A DNA stretch of 64,000 nucleotides, taken from assembly GCA_900708905.1 (NCBI GenBank), contig CAADRB010000083.1, positions 237,324 through 301,323 of the forward strand, in the 5' to 3' direction. The notes beneath the pieces are model-generated. The model made no database searches, had not been told where the DNA came from, and saw only the letters and a list, made by a program, of their open reading frames with translations. Shown here piece after piece: positions 14,201 through 26,300 of the stretch. The number at the start of each line of letters is the position of its first letter. Position 1 is the stretch's first letter. A program made the translations under genes and the position numbers. The stretch comes from Hymenolepis diminuta. Its lineage: Eukaryota > Platyhelminthes > Cestoda > Cyclophyllidea > Hymenolepididae.

Positions 14201-17200
14201 GGTTGCTAGAGTAATCATAAATAAGTCAATATTCTTTGGATATGCAAATTAACTCGATCCTATCGTCTTGCATGTCTTTTTCTGTGTCCACATTTTGATT
14301 GGGATAATAACTAGTGCATGTTTAATTAAATTACATTAAAATTTCTGCATGATCTGTGAATATACTAGTTAAATACAATCAAGTCCTCTTAAAATACTTC
14401 CCGCAGATTTTATGCATAGTTTATTAATTTTAGAGAAGGCGAAGGGTTAGAAATCAAGAACATACAAGAGGAGATCCAAGAGGAGTAGTTTACAATAGGT
14501 CAAACAGGCAAAACAGACTACTACTGCACTTTATCTACGAAACTAAATTAAGTAATCGAATGTGCTCCATAGTACGGAAAGATATGAAATAGGTTAGGCT
14601 ATCGACCTCATGTGGATCTGAGAGATACTCAACCACAGTCCCATACAGTTTGAGACGGAAATAGTCATTGATACTTACTCTAGTACCCCTTAAATATCCC
14701 TTGGTCCACTTTACTTTATTTTGTCTTGTCTGTAAGTCGTCTGTAGATATTTGGCGCAAAACCGCCTTGCATTACGAGACTTAGGACTTCCGTTTATCGC
14801 AGTCGAAGGAAAAATGATAAAGTTTCTTTAAAAAGAAAATAAACTGGATAAACCAACACTTGTTCTTTATGTCCACAAGCCAAACGTTGATGGGTGTGAC
14901 CAAACGGATGACTGTATGTTTTTTACGATACTAAAGCGCGACTGAACACTTTGTTGGTAGTTCATAAACTCCACACTGTTTAGTAGAAATGTATTATAGG
15001 AAGCGTGGTCTACATAAGAACTTAAGCAATCTCTTGAGGATAAAACAAGTTAATCTGAAAGGACATGAGGTCTGCAGGATATGTGAAAGATGAAAATAAG
15101 GGTCAAGAAGCATTAAGATCACAAATGTTGAGAGGAAGCGATCACAGTGGCCATAATTCTATTGGAGGTCTAAATATGAGTATATAACCTGATGTAGCCA
15201 ATAGCCACTGTTTCTCCGCATTTGGCTTCGATATTAGTCCATTCCGTGTGCAGGCAAGTACGTCAGCGCTGGCTAGCATGAGTGCTAGTTACTTCTGATG
15301 TGCTTGACAGCTCACAGTATCGTTAAGCGTTGCTTAAATCTCATCCTTCCTTGCCTTTTTTTAGAATGCAACCTTGATGCAGTTGGTCAAGTACCTACAC
15401 TTGGTAGCAGTGTGGGTATACATCCAAGTCCTCTCATCGATTCGAGTGATTTTGAGTCGAACAGTGAGGATGAAAGCGTCTTTTGGCCTCCAGTTCCGCT
15501 TCCCTCTATCGCCATCACCACCACTCGCTCTCGACATAATTCTGTCAATTTCTCCGCCAAAGATGACAAAATCGCCTTCTCATTAAAGGATAGTGTTCTA
15601 ACTCTACATAATGCCATTCGCAATAAAGCGTAAGTTCATCAATATTAAGTTCGTTTGATCAGAACTGTTAGTTACAGTTCATATCAAAGGCAAAAGTTTT
15701 GACAATAGCAAACTTATTCTAGGGGTTTGAAGATTCCATTCCTGAATGCTTCTTTTGATTTCGAGTAGGAGTAGCATTAAGTCCTCATTTTGGCATTCTT
15801 GAATTCGTTACGCTACGTTGTTGAAGAGTTATTTGTCAGTTTACTTTTTCAAGAGCAAAGGTTTGTTTGCACGCTTTCGTTTTCATATCTTTTATTTCAT
15901 TACCAGGGAAAGGTTTACTACACGAACTTACAGGAGAGGTGTAAAATGGTGAATTTCGAATCTACTAGTAATTGTACCTCTTTTTAGACCTCCATTTTGG
16001 TAATAAGGCATCTGTTCTGGAAATAATCTCTTCCACATATTTTCTGATGACCCATGTTTGAATAACCGCTGTACTATCTCAAATACTGATATAATTGAAA
16101 ATGGTAATACTAGAGAATAAGAGATTGAGATCCTTCGATGCATTTTCGGAAACAAGAATGGCCTATCTCGCTTGTCAACAAAGGACTAAACTTGAGTTTG
16201 AGATGCTCCATGAAAATTTCTAACTTTTAACCTAAGACAGCTTTGTTTTATTTGTCTTGTAAATTATTAATGAAAATAGTAGCAGTTCGTTGATGTAGTC
16301 AGTAGCTAGCAACTGAAAATTAATCAACCTAGGCCAATTATAATGTAAAATATTCAGAGAATTTATGAATGAAGGAAATGCTAAAATGCCAGTTCCTCCT
16401 TTCGACCTCAAAGAAGCATAGGCAAAGAAAGCGGTGTAAGTTGCTAAGGTCAACCACTGTTGGTTTAATTTGGGTCAAGGTCTTGGTGTAGTTTTTAGCT
16501 CAAATAGAAAAAGATGCTGATTTAGTCCTCAGATTGCACGATATTTACAAATAAGGCCCCTAGATTACAGAGCAGAATCTTGTCCACGATATCCGGTACT
16601 TGTTTGATGGTTATTTAATTATGGTAATCGGTCTTGTCACTTCAGTTCATTTTTTCCTTCCTCTGGGAGAGAAAGCTGGAGGTTTTTATTTGATATTGAC
16701 CACCTTAAATAACAGAGCTCATCTAATCATATAACAGTTTTGGAAACGAATTTGCTGTACATAATATTTCCACTAAAATTATCTGAAATTTACAACGTAT
16801 TCTTTTTGCCACGCCTAGGAGAAATGCCAAACGTTCAGAACGTCGAAAAAGACACAACAGTTTCACAGCTTCGAGTATAACTATGAATGAGATGCAGGCG
16901 TCATCTCAACGGCATCATGACAATAGAACCAGTGTCATGGATATGACGCATTTGACCCAAAAACAACGACGAAAACTTCAGTACAAACAAAAGCGCGAAG
17001 AGTACTTTAGGCAACATGTAAACGCAGTTGCTAATGCAAACAAAATTGAAGGCAAGTAATCAACCGATTACAATTTAAAATGTGATGAATATGAACTACA
17101 TCATGTTTCAAAATTTTTTGTAAATTCAAATAAAAATTTTTATTTTACATCTTAAATAGATGGTAAGGAGAAGAATCAAAGTAGGACTTCTACCGATGTT

Positions 17201-17368
17201 AAAAATGCAGTAAAGTCTGAATCTGTGGATCAGAAAGGATATAAGACATCGGAGCATTCCAATTCTACTGAAAAAGAAGATGGAAGTAAGGAGCCCTCGA
17301 ATCCCCATTTTACTAAATGCCCTGTGACGTTGACAGCTAATGCTATTTTTGAGTTGGACGAGGAATGA
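2296..17368 (+). CDS. DNAAF2: dynein axonemal assembly factor 2 (Kintoun), PIH1 family
   Basis: Cytoplasmic co-chaperone that, in the known family, works with HSP70/HSP90 to pre-assemble axonemal dynein arms. Exons: 2296-2432, 2638-2953, 3407-4036, 4248-4741, 9136-9544, 12402-12693, 15365-15629, 16819-17051, 17160-17368. They sum to 2985 nt, that is 994 residues plus stop, with all phases agreeing. Exons 1-3 hold the PIH1 domain (for example VEFIKPTPYCVLKSK and FINICSC), with FHP in VIDIVFHP at the start of exon 3. A CS-like beta domain follows at about residues 328-400 (VEIALPG...LDLDISEAEL, then LKLTFPYLVDW). The motif PLKGILK near residue 749 matches the conserved Kintoun C-terminal motif. 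The tail is charged and low-complexity and ends FELDEE. The ATG at 2296 starts a typical Kintoun N-terminus. Introns 4, 5 and 6 are 2.7-4.4 kb and carry repeats, while several others are a few hundred nt or less. The last intron uses a GC donor. A PIH1D-type paralogue is less likely because of the length and the GILK motif. Confidence 0.9.
4745..4764 (+). repeat. 20-nt perfect direct repeat, copy 1
   Basis: The sequence agttcacgtgttctttgtga overlaps the 5' splice site region of DNAAF2 intron 4 (donor GT at 4742). It recurs exactly at 7364-7383 in the same intron, followed in both copies by one mismatch and then tcatt. Confidence 0.9.
7364..7383 (+). repeat. 20-nt perfect direct repeat, copy 2
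   Basis: Second exact copy of the 20-mer found at 4745-4764, lying about 2.6 kb downstream inside DNAAF2 intron 4. The flanks differ apart from the tcatt that follows. Confidence 0.9.
8640..8970. repeat. dispersed repeat inside DNAAF2 intron 4, LTR-like
   Basis: From about 8810 to 8970 this segment aligns by eye with 52480-52640. Shared blocks include a gttatag plus purine-rich stretch, a cttgtctaca/cctctagaca block, a tattttcatatag/tattctcatatag block, and gagtaattttrgaaaat. Its left half resembles the repeat at window positions 1-250. It is probably a solo LTR or a fragment of the same element. The rest of the 4.4-kb intron (4742-9135) shows only scattered short open frames. Confidence 0.5.
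12780..12960 (+). repeat. tRNA-derived SINE-like element
   Basis: The segment has a pol III A-box-like sequence tggcatagcgg at 12792-12802 and a B-box-like sequence ggttcgatatc at 12836-12846. Their spacing is close to that in tRNA genes. The acceptor stem and anticodon loop do not fold as a clean tRNA, so a tRNA-derived SINE head is more likely than a functional tRNA. It lies in DNAAF2 intron 6. Confidence 0.45.
13090..13400 (+). repeat. dispersed repeat family D, copy 1
   Basis: It contains the block gaagatttccgtcctgaa and, further on, a ttttttagagcgttcggttggaac block followed by a ttcgaaga block. Similar blocks in the same order occur near 25600-25990 and 28560-28990. It lies within DNAAF2 intron 6. 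Boundaries are approximate. Confidence 0.5.
14990..15300 (+). repeat. dispersed repeat family A, copy 1
   Basis: It shares ordered blocks with 32560-32870, 40490-40650 and 43180-43440: aggaagcgtg, aaataagggtcaagaagcat, gagaggaagcgat and a tatatctcg/tatataacc block. The copies are clearly diverged. This copy lies in DNAAF2 intron 6, just upstream of exon 7. Confidence 0.55.
17052..17053 (+). promoter_or_regulatory. GC 5' splice site of DNAAF2 intron 8
   Basis: The exon ends ...gaag at 17051 and the intron opens gcaagt, the usual GC-donor context. Using the nearby GT at 17056 would put a stop codon two codons into the next exon. The GC donor joins in frame to exon 17160-17368 and continues to a natural end. 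Confidence 0.85.
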
Positions 17369-17421
17369 TGTCTTTCGTTTGTTTGCGATTTAATGTTTTG
17401 TTACATGTATGTATGGTTGAT

Positions 17422-17427
17422 AATAAA
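17422..17427 (+). terminator. polyadenylation signal of DNAAF2
   Basis: AATAAA lies 54 nt after the DNAAF2 stop codon at 17366-17368 and is followed by a T-rich stretch. Confidence 0.75.
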
Positions 17428-17559
17428 AAAGAGCACATTTAAAAGTTTTTTTATTTGTATGAAGTCTTACTCTATTGCTTTATTGTCGAATGGGAAGGGC
17501 TTAGTTGTGTAACTGCTCGGCTGTCCCATTTTGTATAATATGACTCTTCTATGCTGTAG

Positions 17560-17900
17560 TACTGTTAGGAGATCTAGTTCTTCTTCTACGATGCATCTAT
17601 TCACGGGGCATCGCCAGACTAGGTTGATTCAAACTCAGAGAGAGAGAGCGTTAAGACAGAATGAAATCAACTCAGGACAACTATTAATCAGACAGAGCCA
17701 TTATGTGTAGGGATTCATATTATTACCGTTGGGAGGTCAAAACACCTCTGGACTGGTAATAGTTTTACTCCCAAATAGCCGTCAGGGGCGATGTGAGTTC
17801 TCATATCGTAAGGATGATGGGCGACTTTGGACAATCTACGGGACTCACTCACCCCGAGATAAAGCATAGGCATTGCAGGTAGGAGTTTCGTTTTGTCGAA
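17560..17900 (+). repeat. dispersed repeat family B, copy 1
   Basis: It shares with 23080-23420 the blocks cagagagagagag, a gaggtcaaaacacc core, ctggtaatagttt, and ctcactcaccccgaga. Inverted copies are seen near 32990-33300 and 55690-56000. It is a non-coding dispersed repeat that sits just downstream of DNAAF2. Confidence 0.6.
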
Positions 17901-20325
17901 CTCCTGTCACTTAGAATTAGGAATAACGGCGTTATAATATACAGCGTTGCTCGTTATTAGTTTAGGATTCGTGTTTCCTACGGTTAACCTATATTCCGAC
18001 GTCCATAAGTTGCTAGCTCCTATGTATCCAAAATAAGAATAGGAGTGAGTGCCTGGGTATATCTGGTGGGTTAGCTTAAGAATGGAAGTTTCCGAGGTTC
18101 AGTTTGTCGTCATCCAAATAGCAAAAGTTAGATTATCTGACCTATGTATAAGACAGCTAACAAATGTGTTTTTAGTCAACATGCGTAATTATTCGGCATT
18201 AGAATAGTTTCACCACATTCTCAAGAACATTATTAATATATAGAATGTCTCGACTGGCTGCTATTTATATAATGTAGTCTGCTTACCGAAGTGTACTATG
18301 GGGACAGTAACTCAGAAACAGAAGAGCGAGGACCTGCAGCTAAAACGACGGTCTCAGTTTTTAGCTTGTTGAGAAAGTTCAAATTTTTTATGTAGCCTGG
18401 ATACGGGTGATTTATTGGAGACCTGGATAGCAGGTAATATTAAAGTGACTTCAGTCATAAGTGTGAGCATAGTACTTGATAATCTAATGCTCTAGAATCG
18501 AATTCTGTTACTAGATTTTGTGAATTCTCTTCACGACACCAAAATATCCCATTCCGACTCTCAATATTGCTTGCCTTTTCTGACCGAAAATTTGCCATAC
18601 TATTTTAAATGCCTGAGAGAAGTGATAGAAAATGAGGTAATTCAAAATATTGTCACAATTTCGAACTGGCTTCAATTTGTTCGGTAAGGAAATCTGGAGA
18701 GTACTACAAGTAGTTTATTCTTTACTCTTCTTAATAATAAAAGTCAACAGTGAGCAGAATTGATGAAAACCAATGAAGTGGAATACCTGTTTTCGATAGC
18801 GAGCAAATAATTAATGATTTATTTAATACGTTATTGGGTACCTCGAGACCACTGGACAACAAAATTCAAGTACTTAAATTATGCCAGAATGACCAAAATA
18901 ATTATGGAATTAGCAGTATTGATATTAATAATTACAAGCATTTGGATTCACAGGACCGAGCAAATTTTGTGATAGATGCGATAGTCAAAGTAAAATTTGA
19001 CACAAAGTCAACTAGAAAAATGCGACTCAGCTCAGCGCAATTTATTCTAGGACCATTAGTTAAGAGAGGATTAATAATCTGCCCCTGAACAAAAAGTTAT
19101 TTTTGTTCCAATGTGAGATATTATTTTTTCTACTAATCAAATGAAATATGTTTTGCTTAGAAGATGATTTTACTGCTAATCGCATTGGAAGTCAATGAAT
19201 AAACTCAACAGTATACGACATCTGAAATGCGTAGACAATAGGTTTGATGAGTACCTATACATTGATGAATATGTGTTCAACTCCAAGGCTAATGTCATCC
19301 TATTCTGGAAAATATCTCTTATTATCATGTGTTCATTATATTTTAAAAGTCATATGTTACAGCGTGAGAAATTTCGCGAAGTATTGAGTTCATCCTAGAT
19401 TAACTATATTCATGACGTTCTAAACAAAGTAGCATATTTAAATGAAACGATACAGAACAATATGGAGAAGAGTGCTATCATTGGCATAATTAAATACTGA
19501 CAGAGAACATCCGGAGGGGGATTTTAATGCATTTATGAAATTAGGAGATTTTCTTGCAACAGTTATGCCTTATTGAGCACAAAAGCTGATTAAGGTCAAA
19601 TAATACAAGATGAAATAAGAGCCAAAGGGAAATTCGTACAGGACGGCCGGTTATTAGGATACCCATCTGATTGTATACACATCAACCGCATTCCATTACA
19701 AAAAATTTCGAGTTGCTGAAAAAATCCAAGACGAATTCCACTGAATCATTAAGTGGTATACCTGAACGAAAAAGGGTATTTAGTAATTAAATGCATCATT
19801 TCTATTATTTACTTGAAAAGGGTTCCAAATAAAGAAGAGATTAAGTCAATATTTATTTGATGTCGCAATAATTAATAAGCTAGTAATGTTATGAACAAAA
19901 GTAAACATTCTTGGAGACACTAATGCACTACATTTTCATCTTTATGACGCAACAGTTACAACTATTTTAAGAAATTAATAAAATATTTAGTACCATTTCT
20001 AAAAAACCTTATGTGTTTTATAAATTGCTTGCCACATCAATTAATTCTGATAAACTAAACTAATTCGTGAATATTTAAGCAACATATTGTTTCGTTGCAA
20101 CAACCAACGAAAATTTTTGCGCTCTGGCTGAAAATTTACAATTAAGTGCTAATAATACCTAATGCATCAAACATATTTCAAGGAAACAGTAATATTTAAG
20201 AGCAAATAAGACTATAGTTTAATTTTTAATTTTTCTACAATCAAGTCATTGTCGTCCTTGATAAATGTTTTAATGAACTAAAAATATTTTATATAATAGC
20301 TTTTAGACGTGGTTCACTTTATGAA
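17901..20325. other. intergenic region between DNAAF2 and the FERM gene
   Basis: Short open frames at 18834-19088 and 19195-19398 (plus strand) are not recognisable, are followed by many stop codons, and show no good splice links. They may be remnants of an old mobile element, but no domain supports this. The promoter of the FERM gene must lie in the right part, where no core element could be assigned. Confidence 0.4.
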
Positions 20326-23300
20326 ATGCCTTTGAAGCTTAATTTCAAGAGAACACATAGGTACAATGTTTCAGCCAAAGATCTATACGTTATTCCAATC
20401 TACACTTTGGACGCATCGTGTGTGGAATATACAGTTTCTCCTACTACAACAGGACGTGATGCTCTGGAATATGTGGCCCAACGACTTGACATAGAAGATG
20501 TAAGTACTATAATCTACAGCGGGTATATATTTTAGACATGTTTGTTTGGGTTTCGATATGAAGCGTGGACTGATGACCAACGATGGTTGTTTCTCAACAA
20601 GCCTGTCAAGAAACAGCTCGACAAATATGCTCGACAACACGCCCTTGTATTGAACATTATGCTCTTCATTGACAATCCACAGTATCTTCCTGATGCAAAT
20701 CTAAGGTTTATTTATATTCTCAATACATGAATTAAATGCATTTGTTAGGCGTCAATTTTATTTACAACTGAGACAAGGAGTTTTAACAAAGCAGCTGAAA
20801 ATTGCATCAAAGCAAGCTATTAAACTTATGGCTTATAGTCTTCAAGGTAGGTTTAAGTTCTAGTCTAAATTCTTGAAAAAATGTTCGTATATATGTCATT
20901 TAATATTTCAGCCGAATATGGTGATTTTGTGGATTTTGAGACAACCGCTCATATGTGGCGAGAAAGGCCGATGGTTCCCGCCGTAAGTCAGATTCCTTTT
21001 GCACTATCATCGACATAAATTAAATGATCTCGTATTATTTTTTTTAACTGTCAGTCTGTAACTGGAGGCAGTGTTGAAATAGGAAGCCTTGAACATATTG
21101 ACGATATAATCTGGGGATATTGTCAGCTTCGAGGTGTTAGCCAAGATAACGCCATTTGGTACTATCTCGATGAAATTCGTCGACTTTCCAGTTATGGTGT
21201 TCAACTTTTCTACGGATCAGTAAGTGTTTAACTTTATTTTAATCTGGTACATTTAATGAACAATGTCATAATTTTGTTCATTCACAACTTATTGAAACCT
21301 CAAGGAGGCTTCTAAATGAAATAGTTTATTGAATAATATTGTGATAAATGACATTTAGTATTATCGAATCAATATGACTGGTATTTCACCATATCTGTTC
21401 CCAAAGTAATTATAGGTCAGCCCCTATTATGGTTACTTTTCAAAGTGAGATATTGCCTAAGTGTTTATAGAATAAAAGTATCAACAAAAAGTGACATTTT
21501 TTGAAAATTATCAAATTTATGGAATATCTTTGTAGAGTTGAGATGAAAAGTCTGATTAATCTCCACTGGTAAATCCGTTTTGGCCACCGCAAACATGAAC
21601 CAAAATTCCTGAATCTGGGGTTCAAATCCTAAGGTTTAAACTATGAAATGAAATTAGTTCAACTAAACTAATGAGTCCGGAACTCAGTTGAAGTAGCGCT
21701 AATTTGATTCCCTTATTTTATTATCTACTCTCTCGGAAAGCTTCTACTTACTGTTTTTTTCGTGTTTGTTTGCTTTCTCAATAATTGAAAGTGCAATTTT
21801 CTGCTTTTCTATTGAAACTATTGCATTCTACTCAGCTGATTAATTGTTATCAATTTTTAGACAGCATCAGGCGAAGCTGCCCAGCTCGGTGTTTCCCGAA
21901 ATGGTCTCACCATTTCTACAATGTGTCCTATCAATCCCACTGTTTCCAAACACAAGTAAGCGCCCACTGAATTCCTACTACTACTTAAATTCCTTTCCCA
22001 CCTTTGTGCACTATCTACAGTGGTGCTACATAAATACACGCTGCACTAGTAGTACACTGGTTTGCACACACGCCTGTGTCCAACCGACGCCTCTGGTTGG
22101 TTAGCGCAGCATCGACCCAAAACACGGTTGTGCAGGCAATATTTTGGGGAAGAACGTGCACACAGGCACAAGTCTCCCCGTGTGTGCAGAATTTTGGGGA
22201 TTTTTATCTCGCCTGACCGGTTGTTGCTGTTGTGTGCTTACAAGGAGAAGGTTACTGAGGGAGAGATATAAGGAGAAGAAATACTGAGACATCGGTTTGA
22301 TTGTTAAGGCAATTTATCCAGTAAGGAGGGCATAGAAAGCGTATTCGGGATTAACCCCTTTCCTCCATCAGGTATGGAAAACTTTTTAGGTGATATGCAT
22401 TCAGAGTATGCTAGGGGAGAAGTCATCAACCATAGAAGTTGCTAGTTGTTTGGAACTGCTTATAAATACCTCAGAGAGAACACGTCTTTACCGGATTACA
22501 TCATATTATTTTGCGTCAATTATGACTGAATATATGGGCAAACCAGACAAAACTGACAACAAAAGGAAGTAAAATATACTCAAATCGCGTGTCTTAAAGA
22601 GGCTCTATTACGTAGTTCGACAATGAGAGCTCAGAAAATAGTGGGTTAAAGATGTGTGCTCATTGACAAAACACTAGGTGGCCACTAGTATAGTCAAGAA
22701 TGCCACTGCAATATCAATAGGTTCCCACTGAGGTAATTCGATGACTATGTATCCGTCTATTAATAAAGACAATAATTAAGACAGATGCATGGTTACATCA
22801 GAGAGGAAATATTCTTGGAAAAAGGGTAGAAAGATTTGTTCTATGGGATTCGAGATAATTACATCTCTGCTGCCGTTTTTTCAAGCGATCTTTCGAAGAG
22901 GCGCGTACTGAATCCGATTTAAATCTTGAGAATAACTTTCTGATATGTGCTGCTTCAATCATCTTTATCAATTTTTTAAATTTAAAACATGAAAATTGTC
23001 TGCTGTTTCTCAAACACAACAGAAAGAAGATAGAAAACTTTATTTCAAAGGTGACTTAAATATTATAAAAGTTTGTAAGGTAATGCACGTTCTACACTGT
23101 TCTGTCGCTATTGCCCATAGGCCCATTAGATATCCATGGCCTACAGTTGACTCAGACCCAGAGAGGGAGAGATAAGAGAGAAGACACTTTATTAATTCAA
23201 CGTAGATTATATGTGAATGCAAGTCGTCTACATATTATTATTACTATTGTTCATATTATGTTTGTAGGTCAAAACACCGCCAGACTGATAATAGTTTTGT

Positions 23301-26300
23301 CTCGATTAACCGTTAAGTTGTCTGTAGCGGCGCACGCTCATGTTATTGATAAGGATGATAGACGGCTTGAAAGCCAATTGTGAGAATCGCTCACTCCGAG
23401 ACAAAAAATTATCTCTGTAAATTTGATTTTTACTTTTCAGTATCCAATGAGAAAGTATACGTGCTTGTAAATATTAGGATACACCGCGTTGTAAGGTCGT
23501 TGTCGATGTTTAAAAGTTCTTTTCAGGCTATCCCTATATAATGCTCTGGATGGATATTCCGGGTTTGATTGAAATGTGCAGCTGTAAATTCCATGCATAT
23601 ATTTCCGTCAGATGTTCCGTTTCTAAAGTAAAGTGAGTTTAGGGTAGTGTTCTAATCAAAAGGGTTTTCCTTACGTATTTAATAAATTCTACCTAATTTG
23701 ATGGCGATTAAAGTAAAAATTACATCCGTATAAGATTCAAAGTATGAATACGCTCTATTCTAAGAGAAGTAGTATTTGTTTTTAATAGAAGATTTTCAGC
23801 ACCTTACTGGCCAAATATTATGTACACAACTCTCTTCGATCACTGATTATACCTTTTCACGCAATTTCTTGACACTTGCAAATTTTTTCGTTTTTCTACC
23901 TATTATTTTGAGAGCGTAAATATTTGTCCGTTTTCTTCTCCTTCTCAGAAATTTTGGATAGGAGTTATATAGGTGCTTTACCTTTTTGCGTTATAATACT
24001 GGAGTGAGAAAAGCCTGGAAATATGTGCAATTTATTTCAAATGATCATTTCTTAAATAATAAATCCTAACGAGAATATTCATGTTATATATTTTCACGAA
24101 TATATTCACTATCGTCTTGATTAATTCATTCTAATCACTACTTTGTTTAAGTTTTCTTTTAAGTTCTTCTTGGAATACGGTGACTCAAGAGTTTCAGAAT
24201 AAGCGAACTGAGAAAACTTTTCATGCTCGTCCGAGGGTGATGTCTTATTTGTTGAATCTTGTCTTTGAGATCTCCTGGAGGAGTCTGCTGAGCTAGGGCT
24301 TCACGTGTGACAGCTCCTCGAGATCATCATTCTTTTCATTATATTTTAGACAACCTCGTCCCTTATCCGTCTTAGAATGATAACACAGTTTTTTATTGTA
24401 AAGGTTGAGAAAACTGCATTTGCATAAATTTATACCATGAATTTTTAAGCGGTGTTAAATAAAAGTTGAAAGGTTGCTTTATTTGATCCATTCCTCCACA
24501 AATAGGTGGAAATCGTCTGTTAATAACAGTATTAATAACATTTCGCGTGCCTTGGTACTTTTAATTGGCATTTTGGGTAAGTTGCACCTTAAAACGTAAT
24601 TCCTCGGTTCCAATTTTCTGCCCGAATGTTTAGAGTATAATACGACAGAAATTATTTTTGCCTGTTAAGAATTTTGTGATTATTTCATTTAATGTAATAC
24701 GCGTAATAATAATACCATACTTTAATCAATAACGGATGCATTTCCTATAATTTATATATTGTTCTTTCCTTTTTTCAGTTCCTGTTTTGAATGTAAATAG
24801 GGGAAGTTATAACGAGACTTCCTAAATTTCACTAGCTGACTACTGGTTGGTCAATACGGGGTCGTTTTCTAGGAAGAATTTTTCTCATTTTCTTAGAAGG
24901 GTGATACAAAAGGCTGGGACTTAATAAATTGTGTCCTTTTCAAGAGAATGAAAACTAATTATTCCGCCTAAAAATGACAAAAATGATGAAAATAGGGGGA
25001 GTTTAAACAAAAACTGAAGGAACAGACGAATAAAAACGGCTCTTTGAATTTTTTAAATTTTCTGTTTTAGATGGGAAGATATCAAGGATCTTGCCTACTC
25101 GAGGAAAACCTTTACCATCCAACTCCTTAAAAAGGCGAAATCGATTCATTTTGTCTTTGTAAGTGTTCGTTATATTTAGGAAAAAAATATTTCCAATATT
25201 ATTTTAAAATAGAAAAGCTTTTGCTTTTTTCTGTTATTTACAGGAGGATACACAAGATGCTCGATATTTATGGAATTTCTGCATCCAAATGCACAACAGT
25301 TACATCCACTATTGGACTCATGTCAAGTAAGTCAATAGTTATATCAAAAATACTATTATTATATAGGTTGTCTTTCATTTGGGTAACGTTTTTGGCTGTT
25401 TACTTAAGGATTTGAAAAAAAGCGAAATAGTTCTGCAAAAATGTTCGAGGCTGTGGAGGAAGATGTTAATTTTCCATTAACTGGAAAATTTTGTCCATTT
25501 AGTCAAAAAGTTGTATTCAAGGCACGACTTGAAAAAATGTAAAAGGATTTAAATTTAATTTTTGCTATGGGGACGAGAAAAGGTACATTGAAGAATTTCA
25601 GTCTTGAAACAAAGATGTTTACGTAACTGCCGTCACGACTCTGGCTTCCTTGTATTTAATGATTACATTCCTTGAGATTTTTGAGAGCATTCGCTTGGAA
25701 CTTAGATTTCAAGACAAGTGGATATGGGGTTTGCAAGAGCGGAAGTTTGCATTCACTTGCATTATCTTAATCTTGTGCCCAGTTCAAATTCACTAGAGTG
25801 AAGAAAAAACACCCGGATTGAGCAAGTCTAAATGATAAGGTCATTCCCATCTTAAGGGTTAGAGGGCCATTGGTTGATGTAAGCTAGTGAAATATTTTCT
25901 TTTAATAACCAATACGATACTATTTTACAAATTTTAACAAAACAGAGCTCCCTAGATTAGCTCTCCAAATCCCACTTTGCTAAATGGAATGACTTTTCCT
26001 CCAATTTGCACATTAATCTTTTAACACTCAAGCTTTTTAGGGCATTTGAATAATACTTCCAGCAGGTTTAAAGAAAACTGATTTCAGTTTAAATGATTTG
26101 AAATAAACATGCAGTTCATTTGTATTATAGATCTAAGTCGAAACTTAGACCAAGACAGTCAAAAAAATATTAGGATAGATTTTAACCTATCGACTGTCTT
26201 TTCATTGATCAGCATTTTTAACATAGGGCTTATAAAGTTATCTAGGTCTTAGAGATTGTACTTATCCGTTGCATTATTTTGTACACTGAATCTGGTGAGA

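Noticed and set aside
18834..19398. Gene between DNAAF2 and the FERM gene from two short open frames
   Set aside because: The frames are AT-rich, unrecognisable, and lack consistent splice links. Stops are dense around them.
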